Source: Callipepla californica brunnescens
Lineage: Eukaryota > Chordata > Aves > Galliformes > Odontophoridae
Length of the DNA: 64,000 bases
NCBI GenBank assembly: GCA_023055505.1
Contig: JALIRH010000027.1
Coordinates: 1,314,501 to 1,378,500 of the forward strand
Direction: 5' to 3'
The position numbers were made by a program, and so were the translations under genes. Positions within the stretch are counted from its first letter, which is position 1. Each line of letters opens with the position of its first letter. The notes beneath the pieces are model-generated. The model made no database searches. It saw only the letters and a program-made list of their open reading frames with translations, and was not told the DNA's origin. This document shows positions 1 to 11,105 of this stretch, in pieces.

Positions 1-114
1 AGAGGTGTGGTTGCCCCCAGGAAAAATGAACTGGAGAACTGCAGCTCTTTTGTTATGTGGGAGTTAAGTGTTCTGCACTACTGAGAATCAGGTTGCTTTG
101 GTGCCAAAATGCGG

Positions 115-215
115 ATTTAGTTGCTTAAAATTAAGTCTGCCTGTGTCCCAGTTTCCCCATCTGTAAAATGTATTACAGCAATTTCAGCTAATCCTATTAA
201 ATTGTAGGACTTGTG
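115..215 (-). repeat. Ancient MIR/CORE-SINE-like fragment (antisense)
   Basis: Positions 141-170 read almost exactly like the antisense core of a MIR SINE: a CTGTGTCCCAGTTTCC block followed by a CATCTGTAAAATG block. The flanking bases (about 115-140 and 171-215) fit the same consensus more loosely, including the TTGCTTAA-type segment before the core. MIR-family elements are hundreds of millions of years old and survive in amniotes, birds included, as diverged scraps. The assignment is by recalled consensus, not a library search. It carries no coding capacity. Confidence 0.6.
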
Positions 216-331
216 TTTCACTATTAATATATCTAGAACGACATGCATCATGGTAACTTTACCCCATGGTGGTGGAAATGTCTGTGGTAGCTCAGCATAA
301 AGTAATCAGAGCCTCTGGGACTCCAGAGTTG

Positions 332-371
332 TTTTTTTTTTTTTTCCTTTTTTCTTTTTTCTTTTTTTTTT
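332..371. repeat. T-rich low-complexity tract
   Basis: A run of T residues is interrupted only by isolated C bases, giving a 40-bp pyrimidine tract. No polyadenylation signal or retrotransposed body is recognisable beside it, so it looks like simple low-complexity DNA rather than a reverse-oriented poly(A) tail. Confidence 0.85.
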
Positions 372-583
372 AATTGGTTGACTGGAAAGAAATTATGCTA
401 ACTTTCTTCAAGTAAAGATTTAGTCTACCCTTACCATAAAGAAGGGAGAGCAACCTACTCTTTAGACTAAGGCTTGTCTATTTCTCTCTACCTGTTTTAG
501 GGTATCAGCAAGCAGTGCTTAATGAGATGGCTTTCTCTTACCTTTTCATGTTAGACCTGTGGTATTTTTTATTATTTTTTCAG

Positions 584-671
584 TTGCCACCGTGCAAGGA
601 AGGACTCGATTCCTTCAAAATGCAGACTGTGGAGTGAAAATATTTCTTTAGGCAAGAAAAAAACTTCAAAG
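584..671 (+). other. Weak exon-like segment (88 bp)
   Basis: A strong acceptor-like site (T-rich tract then CAG at 581-583) is followed after 88 bp by an AAAG/GTAATT donor-like site at 672. In the frame starting one base into the segment there are 29 open codons with no stop, beginning C-H-R-A-R-K-D and ending K-T-S-K at a codon boundary. Two CpG dinucleotides sit inside. About 40% of random 88-bp segments would be open in some frame, so the support is mainly the acceptor. No protein family is recognised. Confidence 0.15.
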
Positions 672-1986
672 GTAATTATATCTATTTCTTCAGCATTTTG
701 TTCCATTTAGTGTTTTATTAAACCTCTCACCTGATCTTTGGTGTGTGTATGATAAAAGCAAGTTTGTAGAGCAGCCGCCTCTGATAGATGATATAATCCT
801 GTTAGCAGGCAGGATGTAAAATAGGTCCCGTAGCACATCAGGATTACCTCAGAAATCCCTGGCAAGGCTAATTATTTTTTTCCTAGCCGCTGAGCAATTG
901 CTAGCTCTCCCACAGTTACTAAGCGCTTCTGACCTTCAATATTTCTTCTATGCTACTGCAGAGATTACACCTAAAATCTGTCAAGGACACAGCACCTGTA
1001 TTGTTGTGTCCAAACAGCTCCCCGTGAAGGACATATTTTTTTGACGGATGCAGTCTCAGCTTGCCCAGTGCAGTCTCTGAAGACAGCGGCATAACACATC
1101 TTTCCATAAGGAAAAAAAAAAAGCCTGTCTTAGGAGTCCATTTCATTAATAGAAATCATGAATACCCTGTTGATTGCAGAGGCAACGCAGTAATTAGGAT
1201 GTATCTGAAATGTCACTGTTGGAGGGATTGTAGAAGGAGGTTACAGCACAAGTTTGAATAAATGGCAAGCTAAAGGGGAGGCAGTGTCACCTAGAGAACT
1301 ATGTCCCAAATGGTGCTTGGATGTCCCAGGTTGGTTCTGAAGCCAGAGATAAGTGACCACAGCCTGCCTTCTTTGTGAGGCCTTCAACCCGAAATAGGAA
1401 CCTGATGGTCTGCTTCTTTCAAATGTTTGATCTAGGGCAAGGATTTCAAGTGTTCATCAAGGTCTGGTAATGTTTTGGATACTGAGATTTTTTTTTTCAG
1501 ATACCTACTTATAAATGCTTTGTAATGCTGCAAATTGGGCTTACGATCATCAGAAATACTCGCAAAAAATATGCAGCCTAATGTTTCTGAAGTGTTAGTT
1601 TGAAAAAAAAATATTTAGCATTTAGAGATCTTTAAGATTTCAGTCCACATATATAATTAAATACGATGAGCAGGTGCTGGGAGCTTTAAGGCTTTACGTA
1701 ATTTAGAGACTAACAATATACCTCATATTTTTAAAAGTTAAATGTTTTCTGTTGTGGTGTTTTACTGGAAATCAGTTTCACTGGAGGCCAGGTCAAAACC
1801 ATTCACCTCATCGTGTCCTCCAAACAAGTTGTTTTCTAATTTGAACCTTGCTCTCTTCATGATGTTCTTATGCTTCAAACATTAGTTACTACCAGTGTCA
1901 CCCTTCTCTCTTATCTGCATATGATAATGTGATGGCTTGGAGCAAAACAATTGGGGTTCCCAAGCCTACAGGTAGGGATTAAGTAT

Positions 1987-2034
1987 GTTCTTTGTGAACG
2001 GAGTGCATCAGTTCTTTGTGAATGGGGCTGGAGA
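1987..2034. repeat. Two-copy 24-bp tandem duplication, diverged
   Basis: The block beginning GTTCTTTGTGAAYGG occurs at 1987-2010 and again directly after at 2011-2034. The first 15 bases are nearly identical (one C/T change) and the remainder is diverged. It is probably a local slippage or duplication remnant with no evident function. Confidence 0.6.
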
Positions 2035-2426
2035 CTTCAGAAAAAAAATTATGTTCATTGTTGTTGTAGGCATATTCTCCCTTGAAACGTTACTGTGAGG
2101 TGTCTGATGGTGTTGTTTCAATAATCACAGAGCTACATCTCTGTTCAGCTGATAGCCTGTTTCTTGTTGCTGTAATGTTTATGGTTCCCATACCAGAGCT
2201 CAATATACTACATATGCAAAATAATTGCTTTGAAGGCAAGTGTTCTTTGAGGGGTACATTCTTCAAATATTCCCTGAGAGTGAGTTTTACCTAGCCCTGA
2301 AACTTTCAGTGCCGTTGTAACCATAACTGAAATTGTAATGTTGCAATTAAATATTTAATTGTTAATTAGATGCTCTGTGCTGCTGTTAAGTTAGACCAGG
2401 AAGACCCATACTGGAGAGAGAGAGTT

Positions 2427-2450
2427 AAAAAAAAAAAAAAACAAAAAAAA
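2427..2450. repeat. A-rich homopolymer tract
   Basis: A run of A bases interrupted by a single C lies just after a GAGAGAGAG stretch. No AATAAA signal precedes it at the right distance, so I do not call it a retrotransposon tail. Confidence 0.85.
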
Positions 2451-2699
2451 CCAGTTCTATCCTATTTAAAGTAGAGAAGGCCTTGAGTGAGTTTCTTGCC
2501 ACCAGACATGGCTATAATGAGAAATAATCAAAAGACAGCAGGGACTAGAAAATCATCAGCAGTCTACAACACCTAGCACAACACAGTCCTGTTCTGTAAG
2601 TGAAGACTAAGCACTTCCTCAGCTCATACAAGTAATATATAGTACAAACAACATATAGTATCTATAAAACCCATTTCTAATGCAGAGTAGAACATCTTT

Positions 2700-2825
2700 A
2701 TAATAGGGAGCTGCAGCATAGCAAATGACTTGCTGAGAGTTGCGCATGGCACTTGAGCACAACTGGCATTCAAACACTGACTTCACAGCTTCCACAGACT
2801 TTCCAAGAAGTAATGGATTGATGTT
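2700..2825 (+). repeat. Ancient MIR/CORE-SINE-like fragment
   Basis: The order of blocks follows the MIR 3' half: an AAATGACTTGC block near 2724, a degraded AGGTCAC region, a GAGCACAACTGGCATTCAAAC block near 2755-2776, and a CTGACTTC block after it. Divergence is heavy, and the call rests on recalled consensus order. A RepeatMasker run with amniote MIR consensus sequences would decide it. Confidence 0.4.
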
Positions 2826-2830
2826 GTTGA

Positions 2831-5800
2831 TGTGGTTGATGTGTTTTGGAGACTCCTAGACTCTGCACTTCACCTCCTTCACATGGACAAGGAATATTCT
2901 TTCATCCAGAAAATGTCAGCTTTCTGGATAGTATTTGTGCTTGAGAACGGGGCTTCAGTGACATGTAACAGAGAAGTAGGCAATCTGAGTGCTACTGTGC
3001 AAATTGCTGCAAATGGAGCTAGGGCAGGATCCTGGGAGCGTGAGTGCACATCGAGCCGGGCTGCCTGGGGCACCCTGCTGTAAATGTGCTTGTACTTTCA
3101 CACTGATAATTAACACGATGAGGATAGATTCAGGTAAATGAGTTGCTTCTTGCTGCATTAGATATAAGGCAATACCTGCATCTGGCTGTGTCTGCTATCT
3201 GAAGAGATACCACCAGCTCTGATCCCAAAACCAGACTTGCCATGATAGCACAACAGCCTGCATGACTCTGAGTGTGTGCTTCCATGAGTGCCTGGTGCCA
3301 GTAACCCAACCAGCATTGCTATCTCCTTGGGCTCTTAAATGTATGAAATCAAGTTCTGGCCTCTGTTGCATCAAGCCAGTCTCAGATTGTCATAGAGATG
3401 AGAATATTTTCTGTGTGGTCCAATAGGGGAAGTAACAGGATCAAACAGACGTTGTGTCACAGAGTTTGATTCAAGCAGCTTGAAAGGCCTGTGTGTGTGC
3501 TGATGAGATAATCCTGACATGTGCTGCATCTCTGGAGAGAGCGTGGCTGTTGGCTGGTCCTCTCGTGTTCACCCTGTCGTAATCAATATGAGCTGAGATT
3601 ATTTGCGCAAAGGACAAGGTTATCTACTTGCTGTAGAATACCCCCGGAGCACTAAAACAACTTCCTTCCCTATTGTAATCAATCACTGTATAGAAATATG
3701 TATAATGAACATGAGAACTGCTATCTTTGTATTAAAGCTATCTGGAATTATACCTGGAGACATAATCACGGATCCGATGAAAATTATTCTATACTACGCT
3801 TCCTTTCAACATTAAAATAAACAGTAAGAAGCCCTGACTGGAGCCCTGGAGGGGATGAGAGTTCAGTTTTGTTTATTTATTTATTTCAGAATAGTTTGAT
3901 CACGTATAATGAAACTTAAAGGCCTTTCACAAAGAGTTTGTAGCATGTAGGTGCGAACTAACAGTTAATTGTGTATATGATAGGAGGAGGGAGACTGAAG
4001 TGTGATAGAAACCAGGCTGCAAATTTGGGGTGAACCTATAGAAGTGTTCCTTATAAATGTGTAATTTTGAGGCTGTAAAAAAAAATAAAATAATTCTTAT
4101 TAAGAAATTCAAATCCCCCGTCAGAATTTTCTGCTCTCCATTTTTCCTAAACAGGAAATCTGAAGAATAACCTTTTTCTCTACCTTTCAATTTGAGGAAT
4201 TGACCCTAAACCTATTGATTCTATATTGTATGCCTTGTTCCAGCTATCAGGACCACTCCCTTTCTAGAGCACTCATTGAGTAATTCTCTCAGTGTATCTA
4301 GGTAATGGGCCATTATTCTGAGACCTTCAGCACTGGGAAAGAAATACATCCTTGTGCATTGGGCTAGCTCAAGATCTATGTGCCTCTTAAATCCTGAAAA
4401 TGGGTCTCAAGTGTGCTATCCTGTACAGCAGGGAATTTCAATTTCCAGAGCTCTGGCTCCTTGGATACAAGGGTGTTACTGCAAAGCAGAATTCCTTCTG
4501 TGTTGGGACAAGATGGGAGTGTCATTTGGAGTGTCATTTAGGGAAAAACAAAAAGGAGACCCCAGACCTATCATCATCTTCCCCCTTAGTCTGAACTGGG
4601 AGAGCCTGTTGCCTGTGCTCATATGTTTGTGAAGGAAATGCGGAGCACGTGTTTGTGTGCAAGCTGGACAACTGGAGGATGTGAGTGCTGGAGGGAAGCA
4701 GGCAGCTTCTGTATGGGCTCACAGGAGGATCTGTGCAATTGTGAGGGGTCTGTGTTCAGTTCATGGGTAATGACTGCAGCACGTTAACATCCTCTACACT
4801 TAACTTTTCATGTATGCAGTAGCACTGCTGAAGCTACAGTCCTTGGGCCTGTGAATGTTATCCCACTGGTGCTGCCCGAATGCAGCCATTACATGTGCAA
4901 TGACACTGCCTTCTGTTACTTGGTCCGATTTCCACCCCAGCCCCATCTAGGTACACTAAACTGAAAGGAGGGCTGGTGTTACTGTTCATTGTTTCTGCTT
5001 TCAGTGCTGTTTCTTTTTACTTTTCTATGTCTCTGGGAAAGCAAAGTTTTACTATTGCACTGGGAAGTTTTGCCTTGCGAAGCCATTGTGTCTGAGGGCT
5101 TATGAGGCTATCAGTGCCTACATACTGCAGATCTTTGGCAGGGAAAACATCATTAATGTGGTGTCAGGAGCCCGCTCAGCATCTGTCTCCATGATGCAGG
5201 CTATCAGAATGCTCTCCTGCCTCGTGTCATACAGGGTTCAGTGAGCAGTGTCCCCCAGTGGACATCTTCCCACACAAAGTGGCTCAAGCAATTCTCAGGC
5301 GGCTCATTTGCAATTAAAGTGTACATTCTGACCAGCTCTCCCTGACATGTAATTGCATCATGTGAGTTTCGCTGTGGGTATGAGAGATGCATCAGCTTGT
5401 AGAATGGCATGCTCTTATCTTACATGGGCCTGCCTACAAGTGTTATTGTGCTGCCTCTTGGCCATATAGTGATCCAGTCTGTAAGAGCTACAGCTCAGTA
5501 TGATAACTGTGAAACTGTGTGCTATGGCACAACTTAGTTCTCTGTCAGGGAGGAACAGCATCATTTCAGAGCTGAGGAAACGTATCAACTGATGCTGCTC
5601 ATTGATTTGGCTTTGTTTGTGATGCTGTTTATTTTTTCAGCTGATATGGTGCTCTTATGTTAAAAAGGTGCTCAGTTTGTACTACGCTGTTCAGAAAGCT
5701 GAACTTGTGCTCTGTGGCTTATTTATGCTCAGCAGCATCGTGCTCTTCCTCCTTCCTGGCTGAATAAGCATCACACCCGCTGCTAATTGAGGAGTCAAGT

Positions 5801-6129
5801 GTTAAAATGTACTCTGAGCAAGTTTGTAGAGCGTCTAAAATTTAGATATGTTTTTCTTTTTGTTGTTGGGTTTTTTTTTTTGTTTTTTTTTTTTGAAGAA
5901 AGACAGGCAAAAAAAAATAATGAAAATAAGTAACCACGCATCTTGGTGGGTAGGTTGGAAGCAAGCAATCTTGAGCAACAAATCTATTTAAAGACCTGAG
6001 TGATTCCTAATGGAAGGTGCTTTGCGGTGGTTGTTTGGGTGTACAAAGTGTACAGGGGCCCTTACTCATGCTGTTCTGGAAAAATGTGATAAAGGGCTTG
6101 GATTACTCTTGCATTTCAGTGTGGAAATA
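2831..6129. other. Unique DNA, no gene recognised
   Basis: Only chance-length open frames are present. A short GC-richer patch with a few CpGs lies at about 3037-3075. A double T tract sits at 5871-5894. No recognisable exons, RNA genes or transposons were seen. Confidence 0.6.
5871..5894. repeat. Interrupted poly-T tract (T11-G-T12)
   Basis: Eleven T bases, one G and twelve T bases follow a TTGTTGTTGGG stretch. This is simple low-complexity sequence with no linked retroelement body. Confidence 0.9.
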
Positions 6130-6255
6130 ATCATAATAACTCTAAAAAGCATTTTGCAAATATTGGGAATTATCAAAATTCTGCTTTCAGGAAGGAAAGT
6201 ATTATTGCCTCGAGAAACTGCAAAGTTAAATAACTTGTCGAAAGCCAATGATAAA
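6130..6255 (+). repeat. Ancient MIR/CORE-SINE-like fragment
   Basis: The segment follows the MIR body in order: an AGCATTTTGCAAATATT block (the consensus AGCGCTTTACA..TATT part), a GTATTATTGCC block near 6199-6210, a GAGAAACTG block near 6213, and a GTTAAATAACTTGTCGAAAG block near 6225-6244. Small deletions separate the blocks. This also explains the 96-codon open frame at 6010-6300, which I therefore do not call a gene. It is the most complete of the MIR-like pieces in the window. Confidence 0.55.
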
Positions 6256-9200
6256 AACAAAGGGTCAGACAAGGTTTATTACTGCAAAATGAAGAAGTAA
6301 ATAATGTTTTGAGTTGCAGTGAAATTGCTAGCCCTCTGCTCCTGTAGTGTCTGGAAGGCTTGGGGCTTCATGGTGGCTTTGTCCACAGAAAACAGTCTTC
6401 AGGAAAGGCCATAAAGACAATGTCAGCTCAGCTCGGGGGAATGGCACAAAGCAGAGAATGTTGTGGTGTAGTTTCACGGCAAGATGGTTAATGTCAGAGA
6501 AAAATCCTAATGGGGACACAGCACTGGTGCAGACTTCAGCTTGCCAAAGCAAGGTGGGCTGTACCTTGTTTCTGCAATGCAAATCCCATAGCTGCATTCT
6601 GGTGGAAGTAACAGAACAGTGTCTGCACTGGGATTTACAGCAGGAGAACTGGTGTCACTTACCTGTAAGGATTTGATGTTTTTTGGCAGCAAAGATACAG
6701 AGAGGCTTTTCTGTCTCTTGAGGGGACTCAGTGGTAGCAATGGGTATAAATTAATAGGTTATGAGAGTCTGTTACAAAGCTGTCCAATGTTAATCTCATT
6801 GGATGTATCTGTATTTAGAATTAATTGTGTTTCTGCTGATACAGGCTCACATAGGAGCTGTGTTTGTGTACCTACTCATTTGCATGTTAATGGGGTTCTC
6901 CAGGGTTTTTCCTTGATCTTTAACAGTAGGAAATACTGGCTAATTGAAATTTATTTGAAAAGGTTTTATTTGCCTCTTGGGCTAGGGACAATAGATTATG
7001 ACAGCTGAGGAACGCTGCAATGCTTGTGTTAGCAAGTTCGAATTTAATACCTGAGCATGACAGCACTGGAGGGATGAATTAACAAAGGAGGGGAATGGTT
7101 GATGCTGGTCCTTCTCATGCTGACCTCCCTACACTGATGTTGGTCCATCCCGTTCTTGAGGTGATGCCTTCCCAGCAGCAGAGTGGGAAGCCTTGATTTT
7201 AGCGGAACAAAGAGACCCACATGAAAAGCTGTCTGTGGGACAGTTGTACCCTCCTAAGAGCTGACCCTGGCTAAAGAATATAGAAATGATGCCATCACAT
7301 CACTAATACCCCCACAAAACTGGAGATTTTAACCTGGGTGTCTGACCTGTCCTTGAACGCCGTGCACCGAATCCTGGTTGGTTTGTTGTGTCACCTCTGA
7401 CACTCCCAAACTACTCATTCTTCTGTTGCTGGGGCATGACATTTCTATCTCAGCTCTTTGTGGAGCCTTGCTTGCAGCCCCTCTCCAGAAATGCTGGGAT
7501 GCATCGCTGAAGCATAACAGTTGCTGTAGCAGATCAACGTGCTCCGAGAATTGCCCTCAGGCTGGGAATATTCTGATGGCTCAATTCATCAGCTGCCACC
7601 TCTGCCAGCACCATCAGTCAAAGCACTGGAGCTGGAGGTCAGGATTTCAGTGTGGAAATAACATTTTGGGTGAATGATGATCATCGTTTGGGAGGGGGAC
7701 GGGCTGTGTATTTTTACTACTTCTGTTGTTCCTGTTTTCTGCTAGCTGCAGCAGAGCTGTTCTGAGCTGCACCTTCTGGGGTCCTTTGTTTTTAACACAA
7801 ATATGCTGGTTTCATCTGATCCAGTCAGTCACCAAGAAACAGCACAGGGCCTGCTTAATGCTACGGTGATTAATGCTATGGTGATCTGTGTTTTAGAACC
7901 TGCGTGTAATTTAGTGCTCTCAGACTATCTCTCTGAAAATATTTAGCTACTGAGTCTGATGTTGAGGGGCTTGATTATGAAGAGCTCATTGCATGGCAGA
8001 TAACAGTTCCTACTACAGAGCAGAGTATAATCACAGCTGAAGCACAGCTGTCAAAATAAAATGAACATCAAGTGCAGCTTGCCAGTGAAATCCCATGCAG
8101 GCACAAGGTTTAACTTCAGGATTTAGTTAATGATATGCTTTGTTATGTTTATTCCCATTTAAAAAGAAGGAGAAAAACAAGATTAATATTGCAGAGAAAA
8201 TATTTCCCTTTACCGTGGAGTTTTAATTAAGTGCTGGGGAAAGAAACATGGGCTAAACTGATTCTGCTTGCCTCAAGTAATGGGTCTGGGAGCTGAAATG
8301 AGTCTTTCTCATTTCAGTACATTATGAATAAATAGAGAATTGAAAGCAACAAGAGTTCTTCGTGTAAGTATTTCAACAGCCTCGTAAGGATAGGCTTTCA
8401 GAGGCATATCCTACTACAAATTTTGCCTTAAGTGTTTGTGCAACTATTCCAGTAGTTGATTTTTAACGCAAGTTAGAGACCATCTATTAAGCAATGGTTA
8501 TTATGCATATTTGCACTTGGCAGACAGTGAAATAGAAAGTTTGACAGCTTTGCTGTGACTGATTAAATTCTTTTCCTACCTCCATTAGAGTTCTCAGTCT
8601 CACCTTGTAAGTCTCATCCCGCACCCTTGATGTGATTTTTAAGTGGCATTTATACTGTACGTACAAAATACACTAAACAGCCTCAGCTCCATATTTAATG
8701 ATGAGAGTGAAGAAAGACTTGCAGGTGTTTCCTGGGAAATGGCAACGGGGCTGTCAGAAATTGCTGGTGCTACTTGCATTCATGCAAGATGAGATGCACA
8801 GCGTACCATTTCAGTGGCACTATGAAACAGAAAAGATACCTTTTTTCAAAGCCATTTCACAACTGTGTATGCCTGGATCGGCCCTTCTGGTTTAAGGTCT
8901 TAATTGCACAAGTGGGGTCACAGTACTCGTTTGGGTTGCTTACTCCTGCAGTGATGTCTGATGAGGAATCTGTACCAGGAGAGCTGGGCTGAAATCCTGG
9001 AGCAGAGTTGGTAACTTCTCAGGCATGGGGAAACTTCGCAGACTCCTGCTCTGCTGTTGTGCATGCATCACCCGTGCTTCAGTTATCTCTTCTCTAAAAG
9101 AAGATCTTGTCCTCGTAGTACTGGAAAGTAATCTCCTTGAGAACAAATGCTCCGTTTGACTTAATTATGTCCTGAATAGCTATATTAGTAGATAATTTTT

Positions 9201-10700
9201 AAAGGAAGCAATTTGTGTTTTGAGGATAAGCTGTATTTATGTAGAACCAAGATGAATGTGCCTCAACAGAAGGTCGAAGTGGAATTGAAACTGGAGACCA
9301 GTGACAGGAGGCAGTGGTTTCTGGGAAAACTCTGGAAAGATGATGTCAGCAGCTTGACACGTGCATGGTGACAAAACCTCATCCTTTATCAACTGGTGAA
9401 GCTCTATGATTTCAGAGGATTTGGTCAGAGCTGTGCTTTGGAAAGCACGAGGCTGCTCTATCGGGGAGGGCTGTGGGATGTAGGAGGCAGACAGGACTGC
9501 AGCCCCCACCTCTCACTGCCTGAAGGTGCCTGTGCAGTTTTCCTTCTGTTCAGGATGCATTTTGATTGCCTGAAAGTGACTATTTTCAGACACTGTCATT
9601 TCTGTCACAAAAGGTTAGGTATGGTGGGTCAAAAGCTGTCTTTGGGAATGGCTTTTAGTATAGGAAGTCCTTCTCAAAGCTCCAGATGACCTAAAAGGAT
9701 GGTTGTGTGTTTCCATGCTAACTCAGTAGTGTGTGATGGCCGAACATGGCTGCCTTCTCATTAGAGCAAAAGCTTTAGAATCCAAAGGAAAGAACCAGAA
9801 GTGTATTTTCCCATTTTGCAACAGAGCGCTGCAGGTAGAATATTTACCTTTTCCACCCTTCTGAAGGCCTACTAGGGATTTGTATTTTTCATTTCTTTAA
9901 GCATAACAGCACATTGGATGGTTTCAGGCACACCTGTTGTACATCTAGCTGGTTTAATCAGATTTTTGTTGCTGCTTCAAAGGTCAGTTGTTTCTCCTCT
10001 TTCCCTTGACATCATGTCTGAATAAAATGTGGTCCTCTGCTAGTTATAAAATGTAGAGTGGGAGAAAATGCAGATGTTAGTTTGATTTCCAGTAGTTTTT
10101 AACTCCTGCTCAGGGAGACCGGAAGAAATATCCATGTGCAAAATGTGCCTAAAGCTGCAGTTCTTGCAGTTCCCTGCACGGTGCCCACAAGAGTTATTAA
10201 ACATGGTTTGCAGAAGGCAGGCATTTGTTTTTTTTTTAAATCAGGATCGGAAGATACGCTGGGGTCTAAGAGATTTATATGCTATTGCTTTTATAATTGT
10301 TTCTGTAAATGGATGTGAGAGTTGAATCACATAGCAACGCTTGCTTTGCTGGGGAAAGGCAACAAATTTTAAACTGATTTTCATAGCTAGGGAAGGGATA
10401 CATTATTCCCATGTCCACATTGGTGCTCGGGTTTATTGCTGCCTTTCCCATGTGAAAAAGAAAATCTACAAAGAGGTTTTCATGCTGTCAAAGGTGGAAT
10501 GCCCAAATATCCTCAAATATGTGCATTTTCTGTATACCGGAGTAAGGTTTACATTCACAATAGATGTTCTGATTCCTGAGTTGTTGCTAATTTTGCATTT
10601 CACTGGTGCCAATTTAATGTGTCCCAACTGTGAAAATCAGGATCCTGGAAGTGTGTCCTTTAAGGATAGGAGCTTCTAGAGGAACTGTTCTGTAATCAAG
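6256..10700. other. Unique DNA, no gene recognised
   Basis: The longest open frame here (129 codons at 6619-7008, plus) has no initiation context, splice sites or recognisable domain. A perfect minus-strand donor 9-mer lies at 6657-6665 without a convincing exon. A 15-bp tandem duplication is at 7855-7884. Nothing else beyond AT-rich unique sequence was seen. Confidence 0.55.
7855..7884. repeat. Two-copy 15-bp tandem duplication
   Basis: TTAATGCTAYGGTGA occurs at 7855-7869 and immediately again at 7870-7884, with one C/T difference, which breaks the only CpG. It looks like a recent slippage duplication. Confidence 0.85.
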
Positions 10701-10886
10701 TGTGTGTGTGTATATGCAGAGATATGTACATGTGTATATACTACATACTCATGAAAGCCTGCAGTTTAGCTCAACTATTTTTTCACCTGTTTGTGTACAC
10801 ATGGTATTACTATAGTGTATAATCTTCTACACACGTTTATAAGCTTTTGTTCACATATGTATATATATGCACATATACATATGTGG
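10701..10886. repeat. TG/TA-rich microsatellite-like region with inverted repeat
   Basis: It begins with a (TG)5 run at 10701-10710 and continues as alternating TATA/TGTA/CACA sequence. At the end a perfect 13-bp inverted repeat is present: arms 10852-10864 and 10873-10885 (CACATATGTATAT and its complement) around an 8-base centre. Such alternating purine-pyrimidine DNA can extrude cruciforms or adopt Z-like forms. No function is visible. Confidence 0.75.
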
Positions 10887-11080
10887 AAAAACAAACTAAT
10901 ACGAAAGAGAACCACAGAAATCCAGTGCTACCACCTCTAAGTAGAGCAGTGCTATTCTCTGTTAAATGTTTGTTCAGAAATGAGCCTGTGGAGTCTGCAT
11001 TCAGAAGGAGTTTGAATTAAGGCCAACTGAGACCTCATTAAATCTTCTTCCCAGTTCAAAGTGTTCACATTGATATATTT

Positions 11081-11105
11081 CCCCCCCCCCCCCCCCCCCC
11101 CCCCC
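11081..11105. repeat. Poly-C homopolymer, 25 bases
   Basis: Twenty-five uninterrupted C bases follow a TTGATATATTT stretch. Long pure C/G homopolymers are much rarer than A/T runs in vertebrate DNA. The complementary strand is a G25 run able to form quadruplexes, and the C strand could form an i-motif at low pH. The exact length is a likely sequencing or assembly error point. Confidence 0.95.

Larger units (their letters stand above)
216..2426. other. Unique AT-rich DNA, no gene recognised
   Basis: This stretch holds a T-rich run broken by single C and G bases (332-371), a weak exon-like segment (584-671) and a diverged 24-bp tandem duplication (1987-2034). A good polypyrimidine acceptor-like site at 1490-1500 is followed by 26 open codons but no donor. 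The small open frames on both strands are of chance length. No transposon, RNA gene or CpG-rich promoter was seen. Confidence 0.6.

Noticed and set aside
1501..1581. Exon after the poly-T acceptor at 1500
   Set aside because: 26 open codons but no donor-like site before the stop; could only be a very short terminal exon.
6010..6300. 96-codon plus-strand open frame
   Set aside because: It overlaps the MIR-like fragment, and the peptide is a translation of degraded SINE sequence.
7029..7045. GTTCGAATTT resembling a tRNA B box
   Set aside because: No matching A box, cloverleaf or terminator at the required spacing.
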